Assembly (NCBI RefSeq): GCF_022664435.1
Contig: NZ_JAKREU010000002.1
Coordinates: forward strand, 248,001 to 312,000
Source: Sphingomonas panni
GTDB taxonomy: Bacteria > Pseudomonadota > Alphaproteobacteria > Sphingomonadales > Sphingomonadaceae
Direction of reading: 5' to 3'
DNA length: 64,000 nucleotides
Shown: one piece after another, positions 1-9,852 of the stretch
Numbering within the stretch: the first letter of the stretch is position 1
Layout of the letters: each line of letters opens with the position of its first letter
Position numbers and translations under genes: made by a program
Notes under the pieces: model-generated
Database searches by the model: none
What the model was told of the DNA's origin: nothing
Seen by the model: the letters and a program-made list of their open reading frames with translations, nothing else

Positions 1-230
1 CGAGCGATGAACTCGATCACCGGCACCGGCAACCAGCCCTGGGTGTGCGTTTCCGCGCCGACCTGACGCTGCGCGAGGTCGAGGAACGGGATGGTGCACG
101 ACTGCTGCCGACCTTCGGGATAGCGCGCGACGATCTCACGCGCCTTTTCGGCATTGGCCGGCGTCCAGGCAAAATTGCCCCAGCGCGCGCGGACCTCGGC
201 TTCGTCGGGGATGTTGGGGGCGTCGGCCAT
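1..230 (-). CDS. nuoE: NADH-quinone oxidoreductase subunit E, N-terminal part (runs off the window)
   Basis: This is the first 76 codons of the 24-kDa subunit of respiratory complex I, which carries a [2Fe-2S] cluster in the peripheral NADH-oxidising arm. The visible N-terminus has the helical stretch ending in QQSCTIPFLDLAQRQ and then GWLPVPVIEFIA, typical of NuoE. The cluster cysteines lie beyond the window edge. The ATG shares one base with the TGA of the preceding NTF2-like gene (TGATG), so translation is probably coupled. The identification rests on this N-terminal pattern and on the nuoA-B-C-D order upstream. Confidence 0.9.
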   Translation of the reverse strand, partial: MADAPNIPDEAEVRARWGNFAWTPANAEKAREIVARYPEGRQQSCTIPFLDLAQRQVGAETHTQGWLPVPVIEFIA

Positions 231-558
231 CAGCGAATGAACTCCACGCGGCTGACCTTGTCGCCGCTGAACGAATAGACGGTCATCACGTCGAACGGTG
301 CGGCATCGGGCGAGCGACGCACGCGCTCGTGCAGTACTACGCGCTCGCCCAGTTCGAACGATTGCAGCACTTCGGCCTGGTTCTGCGGAAACTCGGCGAA
401 GACCGCCGCCATGCCGCTTTCAACACCCGCACGCCCGTCGCGCACCACGTCGCCGCGATACTGCGCCTCGCAGCCATCGTCGGCGAAGAAGGCCGCATAG
501 CCGCCCGCGTCACGCGCATTGTAGCGTTCCATCATCGCCATCACGGTTTCGAGACGGC

Positions 559-562
<4 letters not shown>
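230..562 (-). CDS. NTF2/SnoaL-like small protein inside the nuo operon
   Basis: A protein of about 110 residues between nuoD and nuoE. It starts with a helix ([23 protein letters not shown]) followed by [19 protein letters not shown] and a C-terminal strand pair ([20 protein letters not shown]). That is the alpha-plus-beta cone pattern of SnoaL/NTF2-like proteins, which act either as small-ligand enzymes or as structural domains. Its stop overlaps the nuoE start by one base. The start is uncertain: a TTG at 562 overlaps the nuoD TGA, while GTG 544 and ATG 541 are alternatives without a clear Shine-Dalgarno. A function in complex I assembly or accessory structure is only inferred from position. 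Confidence 0.75.
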
Positions 563-1781
<1,219 letters not shown>

Positions 1782-1782
<1 letters not shown>

Positions 1783-2639
1783 TACTTATCCTCCACCGGC
1801 GGCTTGCCCGCGTCGGGCGACGGCACGTCCGGATCGACCGGCTTCGATTCAGGCTGGATGCCCGGATGCGGCTTGCCGGCACCGGTATCCGCCGTGCTGT
1901 CGGTCGTCTTCGGCTTATCGACCTGCGGTTCGGCCGCCTTGACGTTGTCGACGGCGCGCTTGACCTGATCGGCGGTCGCGGGCGTCGGCGCACCGGGCGC
2001 CTGCCCGACCGCCGGCTTCGGCTCGGCAGCCTTCTCGTCGCCTGGGAGAACGTATTCGGCACCTTCCCACGGGCTCATGAAATCGAAGGTGCGGAAATCC
2101 TGCGCCAGCTTCACCGGCTCATAGATTACGCGCTTGGCTTCTTCCGAATAGCGCATCTCGACATAGCCGGTCAGCGGGAAGTCCTTGCGCAGCGGATGAC
2201 CGCGGAAGCCATAGTCGGTCAGGATGCGACGCAGATCGGCATTGCCGGTGAACAGCACGCCGTACATGTCGTACACTTCGCGCTCGAGCCAACCGGCATT
2301 GTACCAGATGCCCGTCACCGACGGCACCGGCTTGTCTTCATCGGTGGTCACACGCACACGAATGCGGTGGTTCCGGGTCATCGACAGCAGGTGATAGACG
2401 ACGTCGAAGCGCTCGGGCCGCTCCGGGTAGTCGACGCCGGCGATCTCGGCCAGCATCTCATACTTCAGGCCGGGCGTGTCGCGCAGCGTCTCCATCGCGA
2501 TCACCAGACGGTCGCGATCGACGGTCAGCGAGACTTCGCCGACCTTGTCCTGCGCATCGAGCAGCATGTCACCGAGCGCGGCGGTCGCCGCGTCGATGAT
2601 GCCGTCGTTCGTAGCGTAGCGGGGTGCGGGTGCCTTCAC
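1782..2639 (-). CDS. nuoC: NADH-quinone oxidoreductase subunit C (30 kDa) with long C-terminal tail
   Basis: A 285-residue complex I subunit. The conserved core spans about residues 30-200 and includes the signature [17 protein letters not shown] and the [19 protein letters not shown] segment. Beyond the usual end (around ...FDFMSPWEG) there is a tail of about 80 residues rich in Pro, Ala, Lys and Asp, probably disordered. The start codon is GTG and overlaps the nuoB TGA by four bases (GTGA), so translation is likely coupled. The tail is a real in-frame extension with no internal stop. Confidence 0.97.
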
Positions 2640-3205
2640 CGTTCGATGCTCCCCGAACGGCGGATCTTCCGCTGCAACTGCATCACGCCATACAGCAATG
2701 CCTCAGCGGTCGGCGGGCAGCCGGGGACATAGATGTCGACCGGCACCACGCGGTCACAACCGCGCACGACGCTGTAGCTGTAATGATAATAGCCGCCGCC
2801 ATTGGCGCAGCTGCCCATCGAGATGACGTATTTCGGTTCCGACATCTGGTCGTACACGCGACGCAGCGCCGGCGCCATCTTGTTGCACAGCGTGCCGGCG
2901 ACGATCATCACGTCCGACTGGCGCGGGGAAGCGCGCGGCGCGGCACCGAAACGCTCCATGTCGTAGCGCGGCATGTTGACGTGAATCATCTCCACCGCGC
3001 AGCAGGCGAGGCCGAACGTCATCCACCACAGCGAACCGGTGCGCGCCCACTGGAACAGGTCCTCGGTCGACGTGACCAGAAAGCCCTTGTCGTTCAGTTC
3101 GCCGTTCAGGTCGTTGAAGAAACCCTGATCGGGCGCCTGCACCGGCACGCCGGCGGCGTTACCCGCGCCGAAGCCGTGCGGAGGCGTCGTGAGTTCTACT
3201 CCCAT
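2636..3205 (-). CDS. nuoB: NADH-quinone oxidoreductase subunit B (20 kDa)
   Basis: A 189-residue subunit holding the terminal [4Fe-4S] cluster N2 of complex I. The cluster ligands are visible in GLACCAVEM (adjacent cysteines), in GSCANGG and in [14 protein letters not shown]. The ATG at 3205 is chosen because MGVELTTPP is a normal N-terminus. A longer reading frame upstream is only the end of nuoA in another frame. The start overlaps the nuoA stop by ten bases, and the stop overlaps the nuoC GTG. Confidence 0.98.
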   Translation of the reverse strand: MGVELTTPPHGFGAGNAAGVPVQAPDQGFFNDLNGELNDKGFLVTSTEDLFQWARTGSLWWMTFGLACCAVEMIHVNMPRYDMERFGAAPRASPRQSDVMIVAGTLCNKMAPALRRVYDQMSEPKYVISMGSCANGGGYYHYSYSVVRGCDRVVPVDIYVPGCPPTAEALLYGVMQLQRKIRRSGSIER

Positions 3206-3570
3206 TCGAGAGCTCCCATCTTCCAAGCATATACGAGGCCGAGCGCCAGTTCGCCGATGAACACCATCATCGAGATCCACGCCGTCCAGCCGAGGTCGAA
3301 CACCGTGACTGCCCAGGGATATAGGAACGCGGCTTCGAGATCGAAGAGGATGAAGAGGATGGCGACCAGATAGAAGCGGACGTCATACTGGCTGCGCGAG
3401 TCCTCGAACGCGGGGAAGCCGCATTCATATTCGGTCAGCTTTTCCGGCGTGGGCTTGTGCGCGCCGGTGAAACGCGATGCCACCATGGGCAACACGACGA
3501 AGGCCGTCGACAGCACCAGGGCAACGCCCAGGAACATCAGGATCGGCAGATATTGCGACAGGTCGACCAA
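3196..3570 (-). CDS. nuoA: NADH-quinone oxidoreductase subunit A
   Basis: A 124-residue membrane subunit of complex I with three transmembrane helices, around residues 7-27, 60-82 and 88-110. The conserved loop [20 protein letters not shown] lies after the first helix. I start it at TTG 3570 ([13 protein letters not shown]) because homologues begin at this point and a GAGAG sits about nine bases upstream. The open frame could be extended to 3636 but those residues look unrelated. First gene of the minus-strand nuo operon. Its promoter should lie in the divergent gap 3571-3744. Confidence 0.95.
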   Translation of the reverse strand: MVDLSQYLPILMFLGVALVLSTAFVVLPMVASRFTGAHKPTPEKLTEYECGFPAFEDSRSQYDVRFYLVAILFILFDLEAAFLYPWAVTVFDLGWTAWISMMVFIGELALGLVYAWKMGALEWE

Positions 3571-3744
3571 GGTGGGGTCTCTCGCGGTTGCGGTATGAAT
3601 GGAGCCGGCTTTAGGACGATGGCGTCGGCCCATCAAGGGCGGAACAGGGTGAGAATCACTCGCAATTCATGGTCGCCCTACGGTATGCCGAGCCATTGTG
3701 GGGACTCCGCCTGATCGGCGGGTATGAAAGAGGAGGAAACCGGG

Positions 3745-4212
3745 ATGAACGCATGGGGGAAACTCGCCATCGGAGTGGCGGCTATGGTCGCGAGCGTACC
3801 GGCTGCGGCACAGACGGTGCAGGGCACGGAGCCCGAGACGATCATGACGGCGCTGCGCGAGGCGGGCTACCGCGCAGCCCTGTCGAAGGACAATGTCGGC
3901 GATCCGGTTATCAAGAGCGGCGCGGCCGGCGTCGACTTCTCCGTGCTGTTCTACAACTGCACCGAGCACAAGGACTGCAAGACGATCCAATTCTATGCGG
4001 GGTTCGTCAAGAAGGGCCGGAGCCTCGACACGATGAACAAGTGGAACGCCGAACACCGGTTCGGCCGCGCCTATCTCGACGACGAGAAGGACCCGCGAAT
4101 CGAAATGGACCTCGATCTCGACAAGGGCGGAATGTCGAGCGCGCTGTTCAAGGCGAACATCGCGACGTGGGAATCGCTGCTCGGCGATTTCCAGAAGGCG
4201 ATCGATTTCTGA
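3745..4212 (+). CDS. Secreted YbjN-domain protein
   Basis: A 155-residue protein with a signal peptide (MNAWGKLAIGVAAMVASVPAAAQ, cleavage likely after AAAQ) and a YbjN-like core: helix, then FSVLFYNCTEHKDCKTIQFYAGF, then WNAEHRFGRAYLDDEKDPRIEMDLDL. YbjN-type folds resemble secretion chaperones, but the role of the secreted alphaproteobacterial forms is unknown. The ATG at 3745 is preceded by a strong AGGAGGAA at good spacing. An ATG seven codons upstream overlaps that site and is rejected. Two cysteines in the core could form a periplasmic disulfide. Divergent from nuoA. Confidence 0.85.
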   Translation: MNAWGKLAIGVAAMVASVPAAAQTVQGTEPETIMTALREAGYRAALSKDNVGDPVIKSGAAGVDFSVLFYNCTEHKDCKTIQFYAGFVKKGRSLDTMNKWNAEHRFGRAYLDDEKDPRIEMDLDLDKGGMSSALFKANIATWESLLGDFQKAIDF

Positions 4213-4218
4213 CTTGTG

Positions 4219-4245
4219 CGGGTGGCGGCACCGCGCCGCCACCCG
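4219..4245. terminator. Bidirectional hairpin between convergent genes
   Basis: A perfect 11-bp GC-rich stem (4219-4229 with 4235-4245) and a 5-base loop, placed between the stop codons of the convergent YbjN-like and IMPase genes. No clear T-tract follows on either strand. Termination for both genes is inferred from position. Confidence 0.6.
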
Positions 4246-4251
4246 ACCCGA

Positions 4252-5067
4252 TCAGCGCAGCGCGCCGGCAACCAACTTGTGCAGGCGGGTCTGAATCTGT
4301 TCGTTGCTGGCCAGCACTTCGCCCTTCTCATAGGCGCGGTCGGCACCGCGATAATCGGTGACGAAGCCACCGGCTTCCTTCACGAGCAGCAGACCGGCGG
4401 CGATGTCCCACTTCTTCAGGCCCGATTCCCAGAAGCCGTCGAAGCGACCGGCAGCGACATAGGCCAGATCGAGCGCTGCCGAACCGAAGCGGCGGATACC
4501 GGCCACTTCGGGTGCGACCGCGCCGAAGATGCGGGTCCATTCGGCGAAGTTGCCGTGCCCGAGGAACGGGATACCGGTCGCGATCAGCGCCTCCGACAGG
4601 TCGCGGCGCGACGATACGCGCAGCCGTTGTCCCTGCAGCCACGCCCCCCGGCCCTTTTCCGCCCAGAAGCCCTCGTCGGTAATCGGGTTATAGACCATCG
4701 CCGTGGTGATCTCGGGACGGCCACCGGCGCCGTTCGGCTCCTCGACCGCGACCGAGATCGAGAAATGCGGGATGCCGTGCAGGAAGTTGGTGGTGCCATC
4801 CAGCGGATCGACGATCCAGCGCGGCTTAGTCGGATCGCCGGCAATCTCGCCGCCTTCCTCCAGCAACATGCCCCAGTCGGGACGCGCCTTGCGCAGTTCC
4901 TCGACCAGCGTTTCCTCGGCGCGCTTGTCGGCCATCGACACGAAGTCCGCCGGCCCCTTGCGGCTGACCTGGAGGTGCTGGACCTCGCCGAAGTCGCGGC
5001 GCAGGCGCGGGCCGGTCTTGCGCACGGCGCGTTCGAGGACGGTGATGAGGCCGGACTGGGCGGACAT
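4252..5067 (-). CDS. suhB: Inositol monophosphatase family phosphatase
   Basis: A 271-residue Mg-dependent phosphatase of the SuhB/IMPase family, which acts on inositol phosphates or related sugar phosphates and, as SuhB, also contributes to rRNA antitermination. The metal-binding signature WIVDPLDGTTNFLHG lies near residue 84, the paired glutamates LLEEGGE near residue 69, and the second signature WDIAAGLLLVKEAGG near residue 220. All expected catalytic acids are present. It converges on the YbjN-like gene with a hairpin between. The exact substrate cannot be read from the sequence. Confidence 0.93.
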   Translation of the reverse strand: MSAQSGLITVLERAVRKTGPRLRRDFGEVQHLQVSRKGPADFVSMADKRAEETLVEELRKARPDWGMLLEEGGEIAGDPTKPRWIVDPLDGTTNFLHGIPHFSISVAVEEPNGAGGRPEITTAMVYNPITDEGFWAEKGRGAWLQGQRLRVSSRRDLSEALIATGIPFLGHGNFAEWTRIFGAVAPEVAGIRRFGSAALDLAYVAAGRFDGFWESGLKKWDIAAGLLLVKEAGGFVTDYRGADRAYEKGEVLASNEQIQTRLHKLVAGALR

Positions 5068-5158
5068 TTCTTCTATTCCTATGACTTCGTTGCAGCGACA
5101 CGGGCAAAGCCCGCGTCGTCGGTCGCAGCTACGCGCGCCGGCCGGGCTTGCGGCTGAG

Positions 5159-5180
5159 CGGAATAGCTTCCGCTATTCCG
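5159..5180 (-). terminator. Hairpin downstream of efp
   Basis: A perfect 9-bp stem (5159-5167 with 5172-5180) with a TTCC loop, 16 bases past the efp stop in the direction of transcription. It fits an intrinsic terminator without a strong T-run. The rest of the 128-bp gap up to the IMPase start shows only weaker inverted repeats. Confidence 0.5.
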
Positions 5181-5195
5181 TCCTGCCGCTACGCC

Positions 5196-5759
5196 TCAAT
5201 CCGCCCGCCGCACATATGTCTGCTCGTACACGTCCACGACGATGCGCGTCCCGGCAGCGATATGCGGCGGGACCATCACGCGGACGCCGTTGTCGAGCAC
5301 GGCGGGCTTGTACGACGACGATGCCGTCTGGCCCTTCACCACCGCGTCGGCCTCGACGATCGTCGCTTCGATCGTGTCCGGCAGCTGGACGCTGATCGCT
5401 TCCTCGTCATACATTTCCATGACGACGTCCATGCCGTCCTGCAGGAACGCGGCGGCGTCGCCGAGCAGGTCCCGGGCGAGCGTCACCTGGTCGTAGGTGA
5501 TCTTGTCCATGAAGACGAGCGTGTCGCCCTCGGGATACAGGAACTGGAAGTCCTTGGTATCGAGGCGGATGCGCTCGACCGTTTCGGCCGAACGGAAGCG
5601 GACGTTGTTCTTGCGGCCGTCGCGCAGGTTCTTCATTTCGACCTGCATATAGGCGCCGCCCTTGCCCGGCTGCGTATGCTGGATCTTCACCGCGCGCCAG
5701 ATGCCGCCTTCATATTCGATGATGTTGCCGGGGCGAATGTCGACGCCGCTGATCTTCAT
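5196..5759 (-). CDS. efp: Translation elongation factor P
   Basis: A 187-residue EF-P that relieves ribosome stalling at polyproline stretches. It starts at [19 protein letters not shown]. The three beta-barrel domains are intact, and the C-terminus carries [21 protein letters not shown]. The loop that is post-translationally modified in other bacteria reads TQPGKGGAY, so the modifiable lysine (K33, equivalent to E. coli K34) is kept. Modification enzymes are not in this window. It follows the M23 peptidase gene by 38 bases on the same strand and ends at a hairpin. Confidence 0.97.
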   Translation of the reverse strand: MKISGVDIRPGNIIEYEGGIWRAVKIQHTQPGKGGAYMQVEMKNLRDGRKNNVRFRSAETVERIRLDTKDFQFLYPEGDTLVFMDKITYDQVTLARDLLGDAAAFLQDGMDVVMEMYDEEAISVQLPDTIEATIVEADAVVKGQTASSSYKPAVLDNGVRVMVPPHIAAGTRIVVDVYEQTYVRRAD

Positions 5760-5797
5760 GACGAACCATACCTGTTGGAAAGAGCGAAGCTGCGCCC

Positions 5798-6391
5798 TTA
5801 CCGCTCCGCCCGTCCGCGGGCAAGCAGCGGATAGGGATTGATCGCGCGGCCCCGATACCATGGCTCGTCGGGATCGACGCGCTCGATGCCGAAATGGAGG
5901 TGGAAGTTCCCTGCACCGGCATTGCCGCTGTCGCCGACCGCGCCGATCGGGTCGCCCGCACGGACCTTCTCGCCTTCGCGCAGGGTCGGGGCATAGGCCG
6001 CGAGATGGGCGTAGTAATAGCTCAACCGCCGGTCGGGCGACCGGACATAGGCGGTGATCCCGCCGCCGCCATTGGAGTAATAGAGCTTCTCGACCGTTCC
6101 GGCCGCCGCGGCGACCACCGGGGCACCGGCCGGGGCCATGATGTCCACGCCGGTATGCCGACGCTCGCCCCCGGCACGTTCCTGACCGAAACTGTCGTGA
6201 ATCGATGACCAGCCGACGCCGTGCACCGGCAGTACGAGTTGGCCGGAGCGCGGCGGCGCGGCGAGGCGGGTCGGAGCATCGGCCAGCGCGCGCAGCGGCG
6301 GTACGGACGCTCCCCCAAAATCGACCAGCAGCGCAACGAGGCCGCCGGCCAGCACGAAGATCGCAAGGAACGTCCAGCCGATCCGGTTCAC
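5798..6391 (-). CDS. M23 family metallopeptidase (membrane-anchored)
   Basis: A 197-residue peptidase with an N-terminal transmembrane or signal anchor (about residues 5-25) and a LytM/M23 domain. The zinc ligands are visible in [11 protein letters not shown] (H and D) and in the HLHFG motif, so the enzyme looks catalytically competent for peptidoglycan cross-link cleavage. The start is GTG, 11 bases after the L,D-transpeptidase stop, with AGGGG in between. The pair therefore forms one unit combining cross-link synthesis and cleavage in the periplasm. Confidence 0.92.
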   Translation of the reverse strand: MNRIGWTFLAIFVLAGGLVALLVDFGGASVPPLRALADAPTRLAAPPRSGQLVLPVHGVGWSSIHDSFGQERAGGERRHTGVDIMAPAGAPVVAAAAGTVEKLYYSNGGGGITAYVRSPDRRLSYYYAHLAAYAPTLREGEKVRAGDPIGAVGDSGNAGAGNFHLHFGIERVDPDEPWYRGRAINPYPLLARGRAER

Positions 6392-6401
6392 CGCCCTGCC
6401 C

Positions 6402-7394
6402 CTATGGCTGGAAGATCGCAGGGGTGCCGGGCTTCACCATCAACGACAGCCGGGCGGCATCCCAGTTGGTCAGACGGATACAGCCATTGCTCTCTGTCTT
6501 GCCGATATTCTCCGGCTCGGGAGTGCCGTGTATGCCGTAATGTTCCTTGGACAGATCGATCCAGACGACGCCGACCGGATTGTTGGGACCGGGCGGCACG
6601 ATCTCCTTGCTGTCCGACTTGTCGGCGTGGCGCAGGATCGCAGGATTATACTGCCAGTCGGGATTGGGGGCGACGCCCTGGATCTTCCATTCGCCGATGG
6701 GGAGCGGGTCGTGCGACGATCCCATCGTCGCCGGAAACTGGGCGAGGATTTTGTCGCCCTTGTACGCCCGCAGCCACCCCTCCGACTTGTCGACGACCAC
6801 CCGGTCGGCCTGCGGCTGGTTGGCGTCGACGTTCAGATTGGCGAGCGTCTGGCGATAGTCGCCGGCCCAGGTATCGGCGAAGCTGCGCGACGAGGGCAGG
6901 ACATTGGGGAACACGACCCGGGTGCCGGGGCGCAGCATCGTCTCACGGCTGTTGAGCGCGACCAGCGTGGCGGGCGTGGTGTGGAACATCTCCGCCAGTT
7001 TTTCGAGCGGGGAGCGATAGCCGATCGTGGTCAGCTTCGCCTGCTCGGCATAGTCCTTGGGGATCGGATTGGTATAGGGTCCGGCCAGCGCGCGTTCGGA
7101 CAGGGTCAGCGTGACCGTCGCCGGACGCATGTTGGGATTCAGCGCGCGGGTGGTGGCGGCATCGAGCTTGCCCGTTACGGGCAGGCCGCGCGCGGTCTGG
7201 AACCCACGCAGCGCCTTTTTGAACAGCGCGCTGTCCTTGCCGTCGATGACCCCGGTCGTGAAGCCGTGACGGTCGAGCAGCACCTGCGCATGGAGGATCG
7301 TCCGATCGATCGCAGGCGCCTGGGGCGTCGGCGCGGGTGCCTGTGCCACTGCCACGCCGCTCACCATGAGTGCTGCCCAAGCCAACCGCTTCAT
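6402..7394 (-). CDS. L,D-transpeptidase (YkuD) with peptidoglycan-binding domain
   Basis: A 330-residue exported enzyme that forms 3-3 peptidoglycan cross-links or attaches proteins to the wall. It has a signal peptide (MKRLAWAALMVSGVAVAQA), a peptidoglycan-binding helical domain at about residues 30-90 (DRHGFTTGVIDGKDS... FQTARGLPVTGKLD), a LysM-like stretch around 130-170, and a YkuD catalytic domain ending in HYGIHGT and SNGCIRL with the nucleophile at C305. The start at 7394 is chosen for the signal peptide. The longer frame upstream overlaps thiE. It is followed at once by the M23 peptidase gene. Confidence 0.95.
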   Translation of the reverse strand: MKRLAWAALMVSGVAVAQAPAPTPQAPAIDRTILHAQVLLDRHGFTTGVIDGKDSALFKKALRGFQTARGLPVTGKLDAATTRALNPNMRPATVTLTLSERALAGPYTNPIPKDYAEQAKLTTIGYRSPLEKLAEMFHTTPATLVALNSRETMLRPGTRVVFPNVLPSSRSFADTWAGDYRQTLANLNVDANQPQADRVVVDKSEGWLRAYKGDKILAQFPATMGSSHDPLPIGEWKIQGVAPNPDWQYNPAILRHADKSDSKEIVPPGPNNPVGVVWIDLSKEHYGIHGTPEPENIGKTESNGCIRLTNWDAARLSLMVKPGTPAIFQP

Positions 7395-7449
7395 ACACCG
7401 TCCCCAACATCGTTGAGGGAGGATAACGACCGGAATTGGCAGACGATCC

Positions 7450-8136
7450 TTACTCGGCGAGGATGTCCGCGAAGGCGCGGACCGCCGCCGCTTCGTCGCC
7501 GTTCCACACCGCACCCGACACGGCGAGGAAATCGGCCCCGGCCGCGACCAGCGGCGCGGCATTGCCGGGTGTGATCCCGCCGATGGCGACGCAGGGCAGT
7601 TCGAAGACGGTCGACCACCACGACAGCAGCACCGGGTCGGCGACATGCGCGACCTGCTTGGTCGTCGTCGGGTAGAAAGCACCGAAGGCGACATAGTCCG
7701 CCCCCGCCTCTCCCGCTTCCATCGCAAGGTGGCGGCTGTCGTGGACGGTCACGCCGATCTGGACATTGGGGCCAAGCACGTCGCGGGCTTCGCGCGCGTC
7801 GCCGTCGTCCTGCCCGAGATGGACGCCATCGGCACCCAGCCGCTTGGTCAGGCTGATGCTGTCATTGACGATGAACGCGACGTCATGGTCGGCGCAGATC
7901 GTCTGGAGCGGTTCGGCGAGCCGTGCGGCGGCGTGCTGGTCCATGTCCTTTACCCGGAACTGGAATGCCGCGACCGGTCCGGCGTCGAGCGCGCGGGCGA
8001 GGCGGTCGGGGAAGGTGCCGGTCACGTCGAGCGGCGAGATCAGGTAGAGCTGGCACGGCGGGCGGCGCACATCACGGACGAACTGCGTCGCGAAATCGGG
8101 GGACAGCGGGCCGAGCGGGTCTTCGATGAGGGTCAT
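7450..8136 (-). CDS. thiE: Thiamine-phosphate synthase
   Basis: A 228-residue TIM-barrel enzyme joining hydroxymethylpyrimidine diphosphate to the thiazole phosphate to make thiamine phosphate. Motifs seen are AFQFRVKD (pyrophosphate lysine region), FIVNDSISLTKRLGADGVHLGQDD, TVHDSRHLAMEAGEAGADYVAFGAFYPT and PCVAIGGITPGNAAPLVAAGADFLAVSGAVW. The start at MTLIEDPLG leaves out an upstream extension read from repeat DNA. No TPP riboswitch was recognised upstream. Transketolase, which uses thiamine diphosphate, lies in the same neighbourhood. Confidence 0.94.
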   Translation of the reverse strand: MTLIEDPLGPLSPDFATQFVRDVRRPPCQLYLISPLDVTGTFPDRLARALDAGPVAAFQFRVKDMDQHAAARLAEPLQTICADHDVAFIVNDSISLTKRLGADGVHLGQDDGDAREARDVLGPNVQIGVTVHDSRHLAMEAGEAGADYVAFGAFYPTTTKQVAHVADPVLLSWWSTVFELPCVAIGGITPGNAAPLVAAGADFLAVSGAVWNGDEAAAVRAFADILAE

Positions 8137-8186
8137 GCGCCCTTCCCTGCCCCAGTGTGGCGGCGGGTGGAAGGGTTTCGCGCGGG

Positions 8187-8212
8187 CAAAGTTCACTAAG
8201 TTCACACTCGCC
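8187..8212. repeat. 26-bp dispersed repeat, copy 1
   Basis: An exact copy of the 26-base sequence also found at 38488-38513. It contains a short direct repeat (AGTTCAC, TA, AGTTCAC). It lies 51 bases upstream of thiE on the thiE upstream side. The other copy lies just downstream of the 2OG-oxygenase gene. Confidence 0.75.
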
Positions 8213-8257
8213 GCGTTTTTGCACGCGCAGTTGCGAGTGCCTATTAATATTAGGATC

Positions 8258-8423
8258 GATCGACATTCAGCGCATTGGCCGATGACGCACTCACCGTCGT
8301 CACTCCCGCGCAGGCGGGAGGCGATATGCGCCGACGTCGCGAATCCAGCCGAAGCGGCAGCGTCTATGGATTCCCGCCTGCGCGGGAATGACGGAAATCC
8401 ACGATTGGCGCTGAATGTCGATC
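8258..8423. repeat. Nested palindromic element in the thiE-aldolase gap
   Basis: The 449-bp gap 8137-8585 has no gene. It holds an outer perfect 16-bp inverted repeat (8258-8273 with 8408-8423) enclosing an inner pair of arms (8298-8320 with 8371-8393, 21 of 23 bases complementary), each arm being itself a GC-rich hairpin. This is a member of the two-armed palindrome family seen elsewhere in the window. A related single hairpin follows at 8468-8488. A plus-strand reading frame of about 100 codons across the region is an artefact of the repeats. Confidence 0.85.
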
Positions 8424-8467
8424 AGGCCTAGGTCAGCCACTCGGCCTTGGCGAACAGAAGAAGCGGG

Positions 8468-8488
8468 ACCCCGGATCAAGTCCGGGGT
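8468..8488. repeat. Single-arm hairpin related to the palindrome family
   Basis: An 8-bp perfect stem (ACCCCGGA with TCCGGGGT, loop TCAAG) followed by TGACG. It resembles one arm of the element at 38552-38635 and may be a solo or degenerate copy. It could also help end transcription of the convergent-side aldolase region, but no T-run is present. Confidence 0.6.
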
Positions 8489-8585
8489 GACGCAGGATGG
8501 TCGGTTCGAGGAACAATGACAAAGAGCGCCGGGCGCCGGAGCGCCCGATGCCCTTTTGCCATGGCTGGGAACCTGTAGGAAAGCG

Positions 8586-9491
8586 TTACGCCGCGAGCAG
8601 CGCCTTCTGTGTCGAGGCGCAGTGGATTTCGTCGATCGCTTGCGCCAGCGTCGCATCGAATTCGGCGTCGGTCATCTGCTGGCGCAGGTCGGAGAGTAGC
8701 GCGCGGCTGAAGCTGGCGATGATGCTCGGGTTCTTCGCCAGTTCGGCGCAGGCCTCGGTTCGGCTGAAGCCACCCGACAGCGCAACGACGCGCAGGACGC
8801 GCGGATGGTCGACCAGCGGCTGGAACAGGCCGGGCTTGGCCGGCAGCGACAGCTTCAGCATCACGCGGTCGTCGTCGGTCATGGCGTCGAGCGCCTTGAG
8901 GCTTTCGTCGAGCAGAATCTGGTCGGCCTCGGCGCGTTCGGCGCTCTTGATGTTCACTTCGGGTTCGATGATCGGCATCAGCCCGGCGGCGATCACCTGC
9001 TGCGCTACCTCGAACTGCTGCTGTACGACGGCGGCGATACCTTCGCGGTTGGCGAGGTTGATGACCGAGCGTTCCTTGGTGCCGAAGATGCCGAGCTTCG
9101 CCGCGCGGGCGAGCAGATCGTTCAGGCCTGGCATCGGCTTCATCAGCTGCACACCGTTGGCTTCGTCTTCGAGGCCCTTGTCGATTTTCAGGAAGGGCAC
9201 GACGCCCTTGTCGGCCAGCGCCTGCGGCACGGGCTTGCCGCCCGCCTTTCCGTCCATCGTGCGTTCGAACAGGATCGCGCCGATCACCTTGTAACCGGTG
9301 AAGGCAGGCGAGAGGATGATGCGCGCGCGCATGTCGTGGATCAGGCCGAACATCTCCTCGTCCGAACCCCATGCATCGTCGGCGACGCCATAGCCCTTCA
9401 GCGCCTTCGGCGTCGAACCGCCGCTCTGGTCGAGCGCGGCGATGAACCCTTGTCCGTCGGCAATCTTCGCAGTCATGTCAGCGGTGTTCAT
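8586..9491 (-). CDS. Fructose-bisphosphate aldolase, class I
   Basis: A 301-residue Schiff-base aldolase cleaving fructose 1,6-bisphosphate to triose phosphates. Signature segments are GFIAALDQSGGSTPKALKGYG near the start, GVVPFLKIDKG in the middle, GLMPIIEPEVNI, VMLKLSLPAKPGLF (candidate Schiff-base lysine) and VALSGGFSRTEAC. The length matches the short bacterial class I form and not the zinc class II enzyme. The start at MNTADMTAK is supported by AAGGGGTCG upstream. It lies on the same strand as pgk, gap and tkt but is separated from them by a toxin-antitoxin pair and a palindrome. Confidence 0.95.
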   Translation of the reverse strand: MNTADMTAKIADGQGFIAALDQSGGSTPKALKGYGVADDAWGSDEEMFGLIHDMRARIILSPAFTGYKVIGAILFERTMDGKAGGKPVPQALADKGVVPFLKIDKGLEDEANGVQLMKPMPGLNDLLARAAKLGIFGTKERSVINLANREGIAAVVQQQFEVAQQVIAAGLMPIIEPEVNIKSAERAEADQILLDESLKALDAMTDDDRVMLKLSLPAKPGLFQPLVDHPRVLRVVALSGGFSRTEACAELAKNPSIIASFSRALLSDLRQQMTDAEFDATLAQAIDEIHCASTQKALLAA

Positions 9492-9519
9492 GATCGACCC
9501 CTTGGGTGTTGGAATAGCG

Positions 9520-9852
9520 TCAGAGCGCGAGCCAGCGCCGGAGCGCCTGGTCCACCTGCTCCATCGAGGTGGCATCTGCCTGCCCCAGCACGCGCACCAC
9601 GCGGCTGCGGCGCAGCGTCTTGATCTTGTCGACCTGCGCCTCGCTCTCGACCGAGATGCCGGTGGTGTCGGACGCGGGGAACGGCACGCGGAACAGCGTT
9701 TCGCCGCCGGTCAGACTCGTCATCGGCACGAGCGTGACCGAGGCGTGCGCTTCGTTGAACAGGTCGGATTGCACGACCAGGAAGGGGCGGCGCTTCACCG
9801 CCAGGTCGCCCGGCCCCTCGACCAGGACGATCATGCCGCGCCTTATCTCCAC
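9520..9852 (-). CDS. MazF/PemK-type mRNA interferase toxin
   Basis: A 110-residue toxin of the MazF/PemK family, which cleaves RNA. It begins with RRGMIVLVEGPGD and continues with KRRPFLVVQSDLFN, TLVPMTSL, FRVPFPASDTTGISVESEAQVDKIKTL and a C-terminal helix, the order of strands typical of the CcdB/PemK fold. It starts at GTG within the last codons of the upstream antitoxin gene (10-base overlap), so translation is coupled. The pair sits as a two-gene module between the aldolase and pgk genes. Confidence 0.9.
   Translation of the reverse strand: MEIRRGMIVLVEGPGDLAVKRRPFLVVQSDLFNEAHASVTLVPMTSLTGGETLFRVPFPASDTTGISVESEAQVDKIKTLRRSRVVRVLGQADATSMEQVDQALRRWLAL

Noticed and set aside
8137..8250. TPP riboswitch upstream of thiE
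   Set aside because: No CTGAGA or ACC(C)TGAA box in correct arrangement was found; the region holds repeats instead.
8126..8431. A 101-codon plus-strand frame in the thiE-aldolase gap
   Set aside because: It is composed almost wholly of repeat sequence (SMDSRLRGNDG type peptide) and has no ribosome site.
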